The notes beneath the pieces are model-generated. The model searched no databases and was not told the origin of the DNA. It saw only the letters and a program-made list of their open reading frames with translations. A DNA stretch of 64,000 bases, from NCBI GenBank assembly GCA_963210315.1, contig OY723282.1, forward strand, positions 2,231,229 through 2,295,228, given 5' to 3'. This document shows, piece by piece, positions 62,435 to 64,000 of this stretch. The position numbers were made by a program, and so were the translations under genes. The DNA is from Rhynchopus euleeides (lineage: Eukaryota; Euglenozoa; Diplonemea; Diplonemida; Diplonemidae). Position 1 is the first letter of the stretch. Each line of letters begins with the position of its first letter.

Positions 62435-64000
62435 TGGATGATGGGATCATCTCCAACAAGTTCGAACACGTGATACACTCCTCCCACACGAGTGTGGCAT
62501 AAGAAAAGTGTCATCAGGTTTTGTTTTCAAGGCCTCTTCAAGGCCCGGATCAGCCTTCTGTTGTTTGTTTTCGACCTGCTGAGCTGCGGTGCCCAACCAG
62601 AGGCATCGCAGTCCTGGCACTTGTCGCTGCCTCGCTGCGTTTTACTTTCCGTCTCCTAATTTTCTGATAATTATTCCAAATCTTGCCCCGGTCCGTGTTT
62701 TCCCACCCCCAGCTCAGCTCATCAGCTGTCTGGCCTGCGCCCATCAGAAAGCGCTGGCCACTGCAGGCTGCTGGGAGTAGTGAGCGATGCTGGGGCCTTC
62801 CAGCGCAGCGCACGTCCTCAGCAGGTCTTCTTGCAGAAACCCCCTGAGGCAGTGTCGATTCGAAGAATGTCCCGAGGTGCCCCCCGAAACATATTGCGTT
62901 GCTGCCACAAGCCCCCTTTCCTTACACTCCTCAACTCTCCGAGTTGGGTAATTCTGCGTCCTGTCCGTCATTGATCCGAAAGTGTCCCACCACGCAATGC
63001 TGTACGTGCCATCCTTTTGGCATGAGGGAAAGTCACCCCATTTGTACAATACACATTCGCCCTGCAATTGAGGCGGCCTGGCTGCGGCAGCCTTCCGGTA
63101 CCCGAGCCACTTTCAAGCACACTGATAACAATACGGGAGGCCGAGGGTTCGAACCCCTCATTCTCCACCAGGGGGGATAAAATCCAACTTGCTGCCTTCA
63201 CGTGGCGCCCCCTGTGATTACCCTCCTCCGAGGGGAAACTAAAGCAAGCTCTGGTAACTCTTTTTCCGCTGTGTGCCCTGTTTCATATATGCGGAGGGGC
63301 CCTTTCTGCACGGCTTTGGTTTTATTGATGTTGTGGTGTGCGTGGTTTATTTTCCCTTTTTTTGTTGTTTTCGCAGCATTTTATGCTGTCGGGTGAGCTT
63401 CCGCCCCATGGGAGGCGCTCCTTCCGGCTTGCGCTGCCCACCCATCCCACCCCCGTCCCCTTCCCACATTCTTTCTTTTCTTTTAGGGGAGACGTCCTCG
63501 CAGTGGCTGTTTGGCCTGACGCGATTCCCCGCCTCAAAGCAGACCCACCTGGCAGCTACTCAAGGCACATGATGAGTGAGAGGCGTCAACGGGCGCAACG
63601 CCCCTCCCTGCGGTCCGGCTTCCGCCACGTGGCTGACTCAAAGCAGCGAAGTGACCAACGGGAGCGACATGGAAAAAAAAATAACAATACGATCCAAATT
63701 CGCACCTTTCGCGTGCCAGCTTTTCCAAGCTGTGTCTTTCAGTAACACGTTGTTGCCATGTGTCATCGTGAGTGTCAGTCATAGTGAGAAGAGCGGAAAG
63801 CGACACACCACTACAACCAAACGTGCTATATGCACAGCCCCATCATACAAGGGAATACACTCCAAGGTTGGGGTGTGGAAGCGTCGCTGCAACAAACATG
63901 GGAACGCGTCTTCTCCTCAGAACGGGTGTAGCTGGGAGGTCACAGACGCTTTCTGATCGCACGGAATCGCACAGGATAATGTGTTGTGGTTTGACAGACT
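62435..64000. other. Intergenic to window end
   Basis: It contains a tRNA-like 3' end (63143-63170) and, at 63790-63835, a short match to the upstream part of the duplicated peptidase segment (GAGCGGAAAGCGAC, AACCAAACGTGCT). No coding region with recognisable domains. Confidence 0.45.
63143..63170 (+). tRNA. tRNA-like 3' end (T arm and ACCA), incomplete
   Basis: GAGGG-TTCGAAC-CCCTC forms a perfect T arm, followed by a 7-base acceptor strand ATTCTCC and ACCA. The sequence also meets the B-box consensus (GGTTCGAACCC). No GGAGAAT acceptor partner, D arm or anticodon arm could be found upstream. It is likely a tRNA fragment or the tail of a tRNA-derived SINE rather than a working tRNA. Confidence 0.35.

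Noticed and set aside
1..64000. Transposase, reverse transcriptase or viral genes
   Set aside because: No DDE, RT, capsid or polymerase motifs were found in any frame; all elements here look non-autonomous.

Overview
The window is nuclear DNA from a unicellular eukaryote with a GC-rich, gene-poor and heavily repeated genome. The evidence is eukaryote-type genes (CLC chloride channel with CBS domains, ankyrin array, arylsulfatase, CUB/lectin/AA5 copper oxidase, WD40 protein), a few GT-AG introns, a minus-strand fragment of the 5' end of 18S rRNA, and many terminal-inverted-repeat (TIR) elements. Every gene I can support lies on the + strand. Seven of them have a pyrimidine-rich tract ending in AG only 8-55 bases before the ATG. 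One-way gene order with such sites is what spliced-leader trans-splicing looks like in Euglenozoa. With the kinetoplastid-like start of the 18S fragment and the class III cyclase genes, I favour a euglenozoan, perhaps diplonemid-like; this is inference.

Layout. 1-8.7 kb: repeats, two 31-bp minisatellites around a cyclase exon, and copy 1 of a 2.6-kb element. 9.5-10.8 kb: ubiquitin-like/WD40 gene. 12.7-13.1 kb: 18S rRNA fragment. 13.4-19.5 kb: a roughly 1.9-kb segment duplicated in direct order, each copy carrying a broken HEXXH-peptidase/PA14 gene, with a hAT-like element between. 20-22 kb: nested elements with G-tract ends. 22.9-27.3 kb: ankyrin gene and arylsulfatase. 28.4-31 kb: small secreted Cys protein and exons of an ankyrin/WD gene. 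31.6-39 kb: a nest of elements (9-bp-TSD foldback element, copy 2 of the 2.6-kb element, a CATG-rich palindrome, two hAT-like elements). 39.6-43.9 kb: CUB-lectin-copper radical oxidase. 46.1 kb: small zinc-finger gene. 47.6-49.1 kb: second CATG palindrome with another element inside it. 49.2 kb: second secreted Cys protein. 50.7-51.9 kb: SAP-like gene. 54.9-57.6 kb: CLC. 60.4-62.4 kb: membrane protein with a degenerate cyclase domain.

The genes do not form one pathway. Several products are secreted or membrane-bound (sulfatase, oxidase, peptidase relics, Cys-rich pair, CLC, cyclase-like), which suits a free-living cell acting on extracellular polymers. The most informative part is the repeat fraction: paired copies of several elements act as filled and empty sites for each other, so target duplications of 2, 8 and 9 bp can be read directly from the window. 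No transposase, reverse transcriptase or CRISPR array was seen.
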